Source: Persicaria tinctoria (taxonomy: Eukaryota > Streptophyta > Magnoliopsida > Caryophyllales > Polygonaceae). Taken from it: a DNA stretch of 64,000 nucleotides. A model generated the notes under the pieces. That model worked only from the letters and a program-made list of their open reading frames with translations. It did no database searches and was not told the origin of the DNA. Position 1 is the stretch's first letter; every line of letters starts with the position of its first letter. This document shows, piece after piece, positions 1-10,382 of this stretch. Made by a program: the position numbers and the translations under genes. The stretch spans positions 32,975,115 through 33,039,114 of the forward strand of contig JBANSL010000012.1 of NCBI GenBank assembly GCA_037127255.1, given 5' to 3'.

Positions 1-1107
1 TAAGGGTGGAACATTCAATTACCCTAGGATTTATCTAGTTTTATCTTATTTAGATATATTTATTTCCAAGTAGAATTATATCTTCTATGATAGATAGAGA
101 TATAGATAGAATTCCTTCCTTGATTAGGAAGGATTGGAAGCCTATAAATAAAGCCCATGAGGCTATTTTTTATTCATTCAATTCTAGAGAAGGAGAAGAG
201 GTAGAGAGAGAGAGTGTGGAGGCCAAGAGGAGTTTGTGAAGCGAGAGCGGAATTGGCTTCCTTTGGTTGTAAGCTCTGTTTTGTTTAATTTAATGCAAGT
301 GGTTTCTTTTCCATCAATGCTGTATGCGATTGCGATGAAGAGCGAGTAGTCCACCCATTTCTAGGGTCGGGGCGAGCCCGATGATAGCCATGCATGTTTG
401 AGGTAAAGATCCGACCTTTATCATGTTTTGAGCATCTACTACCTGTTATGTGTTTATTACCCATTTAATGGAGATCCATGCTAACAACTTGAATTAATGA
501 ACATAAAATCGGTAGATACAATTAGGGTTTCTTGAAAGAGTTTCTTAATTGTTGGAAAAAGCGAAAGCTTGATCATTCGATGCAATTTGCATAATTATCG
601 TTATTTATCTTGCCTTATGCATGTTTGGTTATCGTTGTTGCAAACCCCGATCTTGGAAGTTCTTTTACATATTTTTATTTCGAATTCCGAAAAGATTTGT
701 CTTTTATTTTAGTTACTGTTCCTACTCGACTTCGATCACCCCTTGGTCGATGTCGACCACTGATTTCTCGATCGAGCAAGATCGATGTTGCTTCTGTCTC
801 TGCAAGAACCCGAAGTCGACTAGACCGTACTCGACGTCGAGTAAGCCTAGTCGACGTCGACCACCATCCAGAGTCTTCTGTTGCTCGGAATCGACTGTAC
901 TGACCCCCGTCGACTACCACCTAGTCGAGGTCGAGTACCTCTGTAGTCGACAACCACTTGTGAGATTTTCCGCTGACACGCTTCCTTGAGGATCGATCTT
1001 GACTTCCCACTGCTACATTGGGAGGAAGTCTTGTAATCATTTGCGTGGGCACGAATCTAGTTTGATCTATTTTATTATATTTTAAACTCGATTTCCTCCT
1101 ACTAACA
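1..1107 (+). mobile_element. LTR of an Athila-like Ty3/gypsy retrotransposon, left end outside window
   Basis: This stretch lines up in order with the LTR at 10383-12138: an AT-rich U3, a TATAAATA box followed by 'aagccc', a 'gagtagtccaccca' segment, a block rich in TCGA-NN-TCGA dyads (720-960), and the U5 motif with 'gaggatcgatctt' near 990. It probably ends around 1107 in CTAACAACA, close to the CAACAACA end of the other copies. No primer-binding site follows, so it is a solo LTR or a broken element. It has diverged clearly from the TE4 LTRs and carries no gene; short open frames in it are chance. Confidence 0.7.
143..150 (+). promoter_or_regulatory. TATA box of the LTR promoter
   Basis: TATAAATA followed by 'aagccc' sits where the LTR U3 should end. 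The same box is at 11478-11485 in the left TE4 LTR, at 14975-14982 (minus) in the right TE4 LTR and at 55148-55155 (minus) in the LTR near 55 kb. Conservation across diverged copies supports a real retrotransposon promoter. Confidence 0.6.
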
Positions 1108-2942
1108 ACATCCTTTGCTTATTTTTGTGTTACTTTGCATACTTCCAAAACCCTCTTTTCATATCTTCTCACTTTAGCATACAAATTGAGCATACGAATT
1201 GCACAAGTCTCTTTGGGTTCAACATGTACTTGCCAAGCTATACTAGTTAGGTTAGTTCAGAACTATTTGATAGGATTTAACGATTGCGAAAATATCTCTA
1301 TCAAAACCCTAACCGGATAAAGTCCGAAATCTCGGCTCCAGCGGCCATTGGAACACCAACAAGTTGATTACAGGCTTGGAAGATAGAGTAGAGAAGAAGG
1401 GTGAAGAAGTGTGCCTGGAATAGCTTAATCGAAGCCAATTTGTGGAGATTATCCTTGAAATCGCTCGAAATTGCCTGAAGAAGGAGACAGTGGATTTAGC
1501 TGCGTGAGGGAGGAAGGGCACGAGGGGAATAAGGAGAGGATGGGCACCAGGGGAAATCCTCTGGTTGAAGACTCGACAACCTTCCATCCCCAAGGTTGTA
1601 GAACCGGTGGTTTTAACTGCACCAGAACCGCCCACAACCTCCACCGGCGTCCCCTACAATCTGGTGCCAAACAGTGCGCGGAGCCGGTTGTATTTTCAAA
1701 CACGCCCTAAAAAGCTGAACAGAAAAGCCTCTTCCCATAGAAATAACCTATGTGAACAGCCCCAATAAATGTAAACAAAGTGCTAGCTAGCAACTAAGGA
1801 ACCCGACAACCTACAAGCCCTTCTGCAGCCCCAAACAGTAGCCAATCAAGCAGCCCTTTTCTGCAGGAGACCGAGCTCAAACAGCAGACGCAAACAACAA
1901 AAACATCCCTCAATCGCAGCTTCAAGCAGCAGCCAATCGAGCAGCCCAACTGACTCTGAAACAGACCCTAACCGACCCCCTTTACGAGCATCTGGAAGGT
2001 TGCAAAACATCCCTCAAACTGCGCAACCAAGAGCCCACATTACCATAAATAAACTGGCCTTAGAAAACATCCTCAAGCATTAACCTTACAAAGCGCCATC
2101 ATCATGCAGATCAAACCCTTTTCTAACAACAAAAGGTTCCAAAACAGCAAATCCATATAACCTAAACCAATGAGACAATAATCAGCAGCTAAAACAGCCC
2201 TAGAATATGTGAATTTAGCCATTTTTTGAGCCAAAAAACAACCCCTACTACTGAACAAGAAAACACCCTTCAAACAGCTCAATTTCAGAGACTTCACATT
2301 TGCCAATTTCACCACTTTCAAATACTCCCAATTCAGCACTCCAAAGCATTCATTTCAACTCCTACCAATCTTCCAAGAACACCATTCAGCCTAAAAACCG
2401 ATTGAAAACTACAAAAGATTAGATCGAAAAGAGCAAATATTCAATCGAAATCAACCAATAAATTACAAATGAATTTATAACAAAAAAACAAGTAGGTACA
2501 TAAACTGGGGGAGCCACAGTGGGGCATGGAGTGGCTCGATCCTCGTCTAATCTAACATCTCAGGGACAATGGAAAAAAATTTATAACAAAAAACAAAATC
2601 ACTAGATTGCACAAATTTCTCATTTGTTGGTTGCTGAGATAAGTAATGAGGGATATAAAAAGTTTGAAGACAAACCAAGCATAACAAATTAACAAGGCAA
2701 TGGCCAGTTACCATCACATGGAGGAGGACTAGCTACTTTTCCATCAAATTCTTCATTTCACTTTCAGTAATTAGCCAAACAAGCCACACAAAATCATTAC
2801 AAAACATATATGGTCAAATGGAAAGAACTATTTAAATCACAATAAAACCACAAACATTTAGTAAATATGCCTCCAATCTCACACAAATATAACCAATGGA
2901 GTAATCCAACATTACCATACCAACGACGTTTGTACAACTAAT
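1108..2942. other. No gene recognised; left flank of the WAKL array
   Basis: I see no coding region, RNA gene or complete mobile element here. 1320-1740 is GC-richer, with short overlapping open frames on both strands but no recognisable domain. 1750-2400 is rich in A and C and low in complexity. 2400-2942 directly follows the native stop of the first minus-strand kinase copy and is therefore the best candidate for its 3' untranslated region. On the minus strand near 1690-1710 the words GGGCGTGTTTGAAAAT and CACTGTTTGGCACC resemble ends of small DNA transposons, but no matching partner was found. Confidence 0.4.
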
Positions 2943-4060
2943 TCATATGGTGTCATGCAATCGCGGCGGCACATCAATGTATAGAGAATTGGCAACACCA
3001 GCGGGGAGTAGGCTTGACATGAAACCAACATCACTCATCTCAGACATGACACTCTCGTTGAATTCTTCATCCCGAAAACTTGGTTGGTCCTGCTGCATAG
3101 GCATTTCAGTTGGAGACTTGATGATCATGTCCAATGTCATTGCGACTTCTCTCATTGTAGGTCTCATTCTTCCGATGTCATTTAAGCACCGTTTTGCTAG
3201 GTTAACAACAATCGTTAGCTCATCCTCGGCCTCGTTCACAAATTGAGGATCCAAGATGTGAAACACTTGAGAGTTTTGTACTTTAAGTATGAATTCCATT
3301 GCTAAACTCTTTTGCTCCATAGATTCAATATCCCTGTAGATTGGCATCTTACCCGTCAAAAGTTCTACGAGGACAACCCCAAAACTGTACACATCACTTT
3401 TATCTATAAACTGATTCAAATGGAAGTATTCTGGATCCAGATATCCTCATCTACCACGAACAAAGCTAGTCAAGTGTGTCTGATCAATCCTAGTGGCCTT
3501 CGAAGATCCAAAATTGGAAACTTTTGCTATGTATTTTTCATCCAAGAGTATGTTCGAAGACTTGATATCCCTGTGATATTTAGGAATGGAGGAATATGAA
3601 CGTAGATAAGAAATGGCTCCAGCTACATCAACTACAATTTTCAAACGCATCGGCCAACTAAGAATGAAATCTTCATCAGGATCATTGATATGTTGGGAAA
3701 TTGTTCCATTGGAAATGAACTCATACACGAGAAGGGGAACTTCTTTCTCCAAGCCACATCCCAACAGCTTAACCACATTTCTATGGTTGATTTGGGATAA
3801 AATAACTACTTCGTTTATGAACTGATCCATCTCACTTTCATGCCTCATTTTTAGCTTCTTGACTGCAATGGTCCTTCCATCATCTAGCATGCCGTTGTAA
3901 ACAATCCCTTGGCCACCTTTACCAAGTATCCGATTTTCATTGAAGTGGTTTGTAGCTTTGTCCAAATGCTTATGGGTGAATGATTTTGATCCTAATAGCC
4001 CCCTCCGACCCTTTTTACCAAAACTTGGAGGAGTTGAAGTGTTGAAGATAGTCTTCGATG
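2943..4060 (-). pseudogene. WAKL kinase copy, unit 1 (probable founder copy)
   Basis: Read on the minus strand, this is most of a WAK-like Ser/Thr kinase: [14 protein letters not shown]-loop [14 protein letters not shown] lysine, HRDIKSSN catalytic loop, GYLDPEYF and the C-lobe [15 protein letters not shown]. It is nearly open throughout. One nonsense codon at about 3447-3449 replaces the Trp of RGTWGY, and the metal-binding DFG has become NFG. It is the only copy that ends in its own C-terminus (DVPPRLHDTI, stop at 2943); all others are fused to spacer sequence at that point. That makes unit 1 the likely ancestral end of the array. Not expected to be an active kinase. Confidence 0.8.
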
Positions 4061-5163
4061 TTAGGTGGGAAGGTGTCGACCAGTCGTATCAGTTTCATAT
4101 CCAAACTTTGACGGTAAGCATACCTCCCTTGAAGGCGTGCACAGTAGATACGCAACAGATAAGGCTAAGTAGCATTGACTTGAGGTGAGACCCCTACAAC
4201 TTCTCTACGGATGGCAATGTTTTCTTACGGTTTGGATGTGCTGGAAGCGCGGTGTTGGTTAACCAGACCGATGCAACTATGGAAGGATGTAGCACCATTT
4301 GCCACAACAACAACAACACTGCTATCTTTGGAAACAAGTGCTACGGGGTTGAGGGTTGCCAAACGCAACTGCCTTCAACAAATCCAACAAGGCCGCATCA
4401 TGCTTATTCTTCTCTCCAGTTTTTTCACATAGATTTCTAATGCGAATCTTCAGGAGGGAATCCGCAAAATTGTCTTGTGGCAACATTGATGATGAAGAAC
4501 TCTTTAAATGAATATATGGGAAATTCATTGACCTCAAATCTATCACCGATCCCAATAGTATTGTTGTTCTCATCTTTTCTTTTCCGTTGCCGATGCAATA
4601 ACAATAGATATGAGAACACTTATGGGGTTGAGTGTTCGATGGATGCAATAACAACAGATATGGGAATGCTTATGTGTCCGTGACCAAGGGAGGTATGCTT
4701 ACCGTCAAAGTTTGGATATGAAACTCATCCGGATGGTCGGCGCCTTCCCACCTAACATCAAAGACTATCTCTAACACCTCAGCTCCTCCAAGTTAAGGTA
4801 AAAAAGGTTCGGAGGGGGCTATTAGGACGGCGCCTACCCACCTAACATCGAAGACTATCTCCAACACCTCAACTCCTCCAAGTTTGGGTAAAAAAAGGTC
4901 GGAGGAGGCTATTAGGATCAAAATTATTCACCCATAAGCATTTGGACAAAGCTACAAACCACTTAAATGAAAATCGGAAACTTGGTAAAGGTGGCCAGGG
5001 GATTGTTTACAAAGGAATGCTAGATGACGGAAGGACTGTTGCAGTCAAGAAGTTAAAAATGAGGCATGAAAGTGAGATGGAGCAGTTCATAAACGAAGTA
5101 GTTATATTATCCCAAATCAACCATAGAAATGTGGTTAAGCTGTTAAGATGTTGCTTGGAATAA
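4061..5163 (+). pseudogene. WAK ectodomain fragment plus inverted kinase N-lobe, unit 1
   Basis: 4120-4440 encodes the second half of a GUB_WAK-type ectodomain, recognised by NFSTDGNVF, the cysteine pattern GC...MEGCSTIC, and GCQTQLPSTNP. A TGA interrupts it where other copies read GGPYNF. 4440-4690 is a decayed continuation with CNNNRYEN. At 4690 the sequence turns into the reverse complement of the upstream linker and then of the kinase N-lobe (4942-5163, [20 protein letters not shown] to [10 protein letters not shown]). A partial tandem duplication of the linker (about 90 bp) lies at 4735-4920. No signal peptide or membrane segment is present. Confidence 0.75.
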
Positions 5164-5322
5164 TATATAGTTAATTTATTATAAAGAAAAAACCCTATAG
5201 TTTTATATGTTTGTGTGTGTCTTTACTTTGTTACTCTCTAAAATCGAAACCCTAATCTTGAGTCTTGTGTAACATGTTATTTTGTGTATATGTATATATG
5301 TATATATGTATTGTATAACATG
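5164..5322. repeat. Inter-unit spacer with TATATATG minisatellite (first of eight)
   Basis: This spacer links the plus-strand N-lobe arm of one unit to the minus-strand C-terminus of the next. It contains 'gaaaccctaatcttgag' (a telo-box-like AAACCCTAA), two TAACATGTTA palindromes, and between them a short run of TATATATG repeats. Further copies are near 7080-7220, 21280-21400, 30350-30500, 44740-44885, 46910-47065, 49010-49155 and 51330-51510. The repeat number differs between copies and is largest in the last one (51441-51495). Confidence 0.7.
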
Positions 5323-6468
5323 TTATATATGCTTAGAGTGCATTGATGAACGAAGAACCCTAGTTTCCAAATACAAAAAATTGATGCCATACACCCCACT
5401 TTCATCCCCTGCGGGAAGTGGGCTTGACATGAAACCAACATCACTCATCTCAGCCATGACACTCTCGTTGAATTCTTCATCCAGGAAACTTGGTTGGTCC
5501 TGCTGCATAGGCATTTCAGTTGGAGACTTGATGATCTTGTCCAATGTTATTGCGACTTCTCTCATTGTATGTCTCATTCTTCCGATGTCATTTAAACACC
5601 GTTTTGCTAGGTTAATAACACCCGCCAGCTCCTCCTCGGCCTCGTTCACAACTTGAGGATCCAAGATGTCAAACACTTGAGAGTTTTTTACTTTAAGTAT
5701 GAATTCCATCGCTAAACTCTTTTGCTCCATAGATTCAATATCCCTGTCGATTGGCTTCTTACCCGTCAAAAGGTCTACGAGGACAACCCCAAAACTGTAC
5801 ACATCACTTTTATCTGTAAATTGATTCAAATGGAAGTATTGTGGATCCAGATATCCCCATGTACCACGAACAAGGGTGGTCAAGTGTGTCTGATCAATGC
5901 TAGTGGCCTTCGAAGATCCAAAGTCGAAAACTTTTGCTATGTATTTTTAATCCAAGAGTATGTTCGAAGACTTGATATCCATGGGATATATAGGAATGGA
6001 GGAATATGAATGTAGATAAGAACTGGTTCCAGCTACATCAGCTACAATTTTCAAACGCATCGGCCAACCAAGAATGAAATCTTCATCAGGATCATTGATA
6101 TGTTGGGAAAGTGTTCCATTGGAAATGAACTCATACACGAGAAGGGGAACTTCTTTCTCCAAGCAACATCCCAACCGCTTAACCACATTTCGCTGGTTGA
6201 TTTGGGATAAAATAACTACTTCGTTTATGAACTGCTCCATCTCACTTTCATGCCTCATTTTTAGCTTCTTGATTGCAACGGTCCTTCCATCATCTAGAGT
6301 GCCTTCGTAAACAATCCCCTGGCCACCTTTACCAAGTATCCGATTTTTATTGAAGTTGTTTGTAGCTTTGTCCAAATGCTTATGGGTGAATAATTTTGAT
6401 CCTAATAGCCCCTTTCGACCCTTTTTACCCAAACTTGGAGGAATTGAGGTGTTGGACATAGTCTTCAA
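5323..6468 (-). pseudogene. WAKL kinase copy, unit 2
   Basis: The kinase reads nearly full length on the minus strand, with P-loop [17 protein letters not shown] lysine, DFGSSKA and TWGYLDPQYF. The catalytic HRD is replaced by PMD (YPMDIKSSN), and one stop codon at about 5947-5949 replaces the Glu of LLDEKY. From SSPLPAG onward the C-terminus is not the native one; it runs into the spacer and ends MHSKHI. The loss of HRD and the stop argue against kinase activity. Confidence 0.78.
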
Positions 6469-7147
6469 TGTTAGGTGGGACGGCGCCGACCAGTCGTATC
6501 AGTTTCATATCCAAACATCGACGGTAAGCATACTTCGCTCGAAGGTGTGCTTACCGTCGATATGAGAACAACATATATGAGACTTCAAATCCATCACCGA
6601 TCCCGATAGTATTATTGTTCTCATCTTTTCTTTGCCGTTTCCAATGCAATAACAACAAATATGAGAACGCTTATGGGGTTGAGTGTTCGATGGATGCAAT
6701 AACAACAAATATGGGAATGCTTATGTGTCCGTGACCAAGGGAGGTATGCTTACCGTCAAAGTTTGGATATGAAACTTATCTGACTGGTCGTCGTCTTCCC
6801 ACTTAACATCGAAGACTATCTCCAACACCTCACCTCCTCCAAGTTTGGGTAAAAAAGGTACAAACCACTTCAATGAAAATCGGATACTTGGTAGAGGTGG
6901 CCAGAGGATTGTTTACAAAGGCATGCTAGATGATGGAAGGACCGTTGCAGTCAAGAAGCTAAAAATGAGGCATGAGAGTGAGATGGAGCAGTTCATAAAC
7001 GAAGTAGTTATTTTATCTCAAATCAACCATATAAATGTGGTTAAGTTGTTGGGATGTTGCTTGGAAAAATGTATAGTTAATTTATTACAAAGAAAAAACC
7101 CTATAGTTTTATATGTATGTGTGTGTCTTTACTGTGTTACTCTCTAA
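6469..7147 (+). pseudogene. Unit 2 loop (ectodomain deleted) and inverted kinase N-lobe
   Basis: Almost the whole ectodomain loop is deleted: the sequence goes from the linker at about 6545 straight to the CNNNKYENAYG segment near 6640. The deletion explains why this unit is only about 1.9 kb. The plus-strand N-lobe follows at 6865-7070 ([20 protein letters not shown] to [11 protein letters not shown]) and stops in spacer sequence. With a loop of only about 190 bp, this is the tightest foldback in the array. Confidence 0.72.
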
Positions 7148-7220
7148 AATCAAAACCCTAATCTTGAGTCTTGTGTAACATGTTATTTTGTGTATATGTA
7201 TATATGTATTGTGTAATATG

Positions 7221-7852
7221 TTATATATGCTTAGAGTGCATTGACGAACGAAGAACCATAATTTCCAAATCCAAAAAATTGATGCCATACACCCCACTTT
7301 CATCACTAGCGGGAAGTGGGCTTGACATGAAACCAAAATCACTCATCTCAGCCTTGGCACTCTCGTTGAATTCTTCATCCCGGAAACTTGGTTGTTCCTG
7401 CTGCGTAGGCATTTCAGTTGGAGACTTGATGATCATGTCCAATGTCATTGCGACTTCCCTCATTGTAGGTCTCATTCTTCCGATGTCATTTAAGCACCGT
7501 TTAGGTTATCAACACCCGTCGGCTCCTCCTCAACCTCGTTCACGACTTGAGGATCCAAGATGCCAAACACTTGAGAGTTTTGTACTTTAAGTATGAATTT
7601 CATCGCTAAACTCTTTTGCTCCATAGATTCAATATCCCTGTATATTGGCTTCTTACCCGTCAAAAGTTCTAAGAGGACAAACCAAAATCTATACTCATCA
7701 CTTTTCTCTGTAAACTAATTCAAATGGAAGTATTATGGATCCAGATATCCCCATGTACCACGAACAAGGGTGGTCAAGTGTGTCTGATCAATGCTAGTGG
7801 CCTTCGAAGATCCAAAGTCGGAAACTTTTGCTCTGTATTTTTCATTCAAGAG
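7221..7852 (-). pseudogene. WAKL kinase copy, unit 3, C-terminal part (split by TE1)
   Basis: The minus-strand reading holds the C-lobe ([27 protein letters not shown]) and, nearer the insertion, DFGSSKA and [12 protein letters not shown] small deletion near 7500 breaks the frame at the usual NLAKRCLND segment. TE1 begins immediately after AAGAG at 7848-7852. The remaining N-terminal part resumes at 19763. Confidence 0.75.
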
Positions 7853-8495
7853 TGACGAAACACCAAAAAATAAGTAATGATATTTGCACTATCACGAGTA
7901 AAAAAGAATATATAGTTATAAAAGGTTCCCCGCTATACAAATAGAACCTAATAAGTATGAAGAATGGGCGAATACAAATCGAGATACAGACTTGAGATGT
8001 CCGCGGATGATAAAAGATACGGACCTAAGACGTCCATAGACTATAAAACGCCCACGAACTATAAACCCGGCCAACATGTGGAAAAACCCACTAAAAAACC
8101 CTACCCACACGTGGCATCACCCATCCGACACTTGTCCTAAAACCCAACACTTGTCCAAAGATTCATACAAAAGGGGCTCATCTTGGTCTATATATATGGA
8201 AATAATGGGCCATTTCAAGGGGTCGGAAATTGGGATCTCTAACGGTTTAGGCCGGATCCCCTAGCCTTGAGCCCCCTTTTCAAGCGGGATTAGCTTCGGC
8301 TGGTAAAAACCGACATTGATGGAGCTGAAGGAGGATGGTGGTACGCGGATGGCTTGAGCTCGGATCGGCACAGGTTTGGGTACGCTGACGAAATCTCATC
8401 GCGCGTCTCAAGTAAGCCCGATCGTCTGAGCTCGCTCGCGCTCCACTTGATCCCGGAACCCGCTGACATGGGATTCCGAAAATCAGGTCTCGTCA
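7853..8495. repeat. TE1 left LTR (643 bp)
   Basis: TG...CA boundaries are fixed by comparison with the right LTR at 19099-19762 (664 bp). The two differ mainly by a short insertion in the right copy (an extra 'cacttgtcc'-type repeat near 19390) and scattered substitutions. TATATATA at 8189-8196 is the likely core promoter. Confidence 0.85.
8189..8196 (+). promoter_or_regulatory. TATA box in the TE1 LTR
   Basis: TATATATA lies about 340 bp into the LTR in an otherwise mixed-composition stretch, and is kept in the right LTR near 19456. It is the best candidate for the U3 promoter of TE1. Confidence 0.45.
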
Positions 8496-8496
8496 C

Positions 8497-8513
8497 TGGC
8501 GCCGTCTATGGGA
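8497..8513 (+). other. TE1 primer-binding site
   Basis: TGGCGCCGTCTATGGGA begins one base after the left LTR ends, the expected place for tRNA priming. The first nine bases equal the start of the tRNA-Asp-type site of TE4, but the rest differs, so the primer tRNA is not assigned. It fixes the plus orientation of TE1. Confidence 0.6.
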
Positions 8514-9114
8514 ATACTCTCACGCTAAGAGGTAATCTAGAATTGAAGTAGAATATCTGCTCTCCTTGCTTCAATTTGAGTTCACTTCATTGAGAGCTTT
8601 AAATAAATAATAAGTGAAATATGAACATTCTACTCTCGTAGCACATAGGCATATGAATATGAAATATGAATGCATGTGCTCATGTTAGTTATGGATGAAT
8701 TTTAGATTCCACTGAGAATGATCTTGAGGCTGATGGAATTCATTTGAAGAAGAAATGTCTTTTTCTACGTTTTACGCATTTCGGGCATGTTTGCGTGCCC
8801 ATCTCCTGTTTTTTGTTTGAAGTAGATCAACATGTATATATATGTATATACTGAAACTGGTGAAAGAATGGGCAAGGTAAATAAAATTCAAATAGCCCGC
8901 GTCCAAAACCGAAAAGTCAAGAATGGCATCAGAAATTTGAAAACATCGTTTTTGAGGGTAACAGGGCTTGTGCTAAGCAACAAACGTCGACATCGCGGAC
9001 AATAAATAAAAGAGAGAAAGGCAAGCAAATTTATTAGCAAGTGCTCCGATCGGCCCGCGAGCAAATTGATCTATATATAACTGTGCTATATATCATTCAT
9101 ATTTTGTTTTATTC
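8514..9114 (+). other. TE1 leader, no gene
   Basis: This AT-rich untranslated leader between the primer-binding site and the first tandem repeat has no open frame of note, no recognisable domain and no clear internal repeat. It presumably holds packaging signals, but nothing in the sequence proves that. Confidence 0.5.
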
Positions 9115-9500
9115 CCTTACGAGGATCTTGTTCTGTGTCGGGCATCCGGTCGTAGAACTGGCCTCCCGGATCGTAGATGTTATTTAGTATCCTTACGCGT
9201 GATCTTGTTCCGCGTCGGGCATCCGGTCGTAGAGCTGGCCTCCCGGATCGTAGATTTTATTTAATCTCCTTCCGCGTGATCTTGCTCCGCGTCGGGCATC
9301 CGGTCGTAGAGTTGGCCTCCCGGATCGTAGATTTTATTTAGTCTCCTTACGCGTGATCTTGCTCTGCGTCGGGCATCCGGTCGTAGAGCTGGCCTCCCGG
9401 ATCGTAGATTTTATTTAGTATCCTTACGCGTGATCTAGTTCTGCGTCGGGCATCTGGTCGTAGAGCTGGCCTCCTGGATCGTAGATTTTATTCAGTCCCC
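9115..9500 (+). repeat. TE1 repeat family R1 (about 76 bp, 5 copies)
   Basis: Five head-to-tail units share the core CGCGTCGGGCATCCGGTCG, a GGCCTCCCGGATCG half and a TTTATTTAGT spacer. ATCCGG and CCGGAT can pair to form a stem of 6 bp within each unit. Two degenerate copies of the family lie at 16906-17050, on the other side of the R2 array, so R1 brackets R2. No coding potential. Confidence 0.85.
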
Positions 9501-10382
9501 TTACGCTAGAGCGTGGCTCCGCGTCGGGCCTCCGATCGAATCTTCACTCTCGGAGATGATATTTTATATTAAGTCCTAGGATGCTGGAGCTTGGCTCCGC
9601 GACAGGCCTACGATCGAATCTGCATTCTCGGAGATGATATTTTATATTAAGTCCTAGGACGCTAGAGCGTGGCTCCGCGTCAGGCCTCCGATCGAATCTG
9701 CATTCTCGGAGATGATATTTTATATTAAGTCCTAGGACGCTAGAGCTTGGCTCCGCGTCAGGCCTCCGATCGAATCTGCACTCCCGGAGATGATATTTTA
9801 TATTAAGTCCTAGGATGCTGGAGCTTGGCTCCGCGTTAGGCCTCCGATCGAATCTGCACTCTCGGAGATGATATTTTAGTTTATGTACTAGGACGCTGGA
9901 GCTTGGCTCCGCGTCAACCCTCCGATCGAATCTGCATTCTCGGAGATGATATTTTATATTAAGTCCTAGGACGCTGGAGCTTGGCTCCGCGTCAGGCCTC
10001 CAATCGAATCTACATTCTCGGAGATGATATTTTATATTAAGTCCTAGGACGCTGGAGCTTGGCTCCGCGTCAGGCCTCCGATCGAATCTGCACTCTCGGA
10101 GATGATATTTTATATTAAGTCCTAGGACGCTGGAGCGTGGCTCCGCGTCGGGCCTCCGTTCGAATCTGCACTCTCGGAGATGATATTTTATATTAAGTCA
10201 TAGGACGCTGGAGCTTGGCTCCGCGTCAGACCTCCGATTGAATCTGCATTCTCAGAGATGATATTTTATATTAAGTCCTAGGATGCTGGAGCTTGGGTCC
10301 GCGTCGGGCCTCCGATCGAATCTGCACTCTCGGAGATGATATTTTATATTAAGTCCTAGAACGCTGGAGCTTGGCTCCGCGT
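9501..10382 (+). repeat. TE1 repeat family R2, left block (78 bp, 11 copies)
   Basis: Units of about 78 bp with core GGAGCTTGGCTCCGCGTC, GGCCTCCGATCGAATCTG and CTCGGAGATGATATTTT. Each unit holds two short inverted repeats, GGAGC/GCTCC and CTCCGA/TCGGAG. The block is cut at 10382 by TE4 and continues at 16078. Because 78 is a multiple of three, one minus-strand frame stays open across several units. Confidence 0.88.

Noticed and set aside
1309..1768. Several overlapping open frames on both strands
   Set aside because: No domain, no codon logic, overlapping in all frames in GC-richer sequence; not called as genes.
2073..2339. 88-codon minus-strand frame
   Set aside because: No recognised family, low-complexity surroundings, and it lies in the probable 3' flank of the kinase copy.
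5282..5656. Plus-strand frames beginning [15 protein letters not shown] and similar in every unit
   Set aside because: They are the antisense of the kinase C-terminus plus the TATATATG spacer; repeated only because the unit is repeated.
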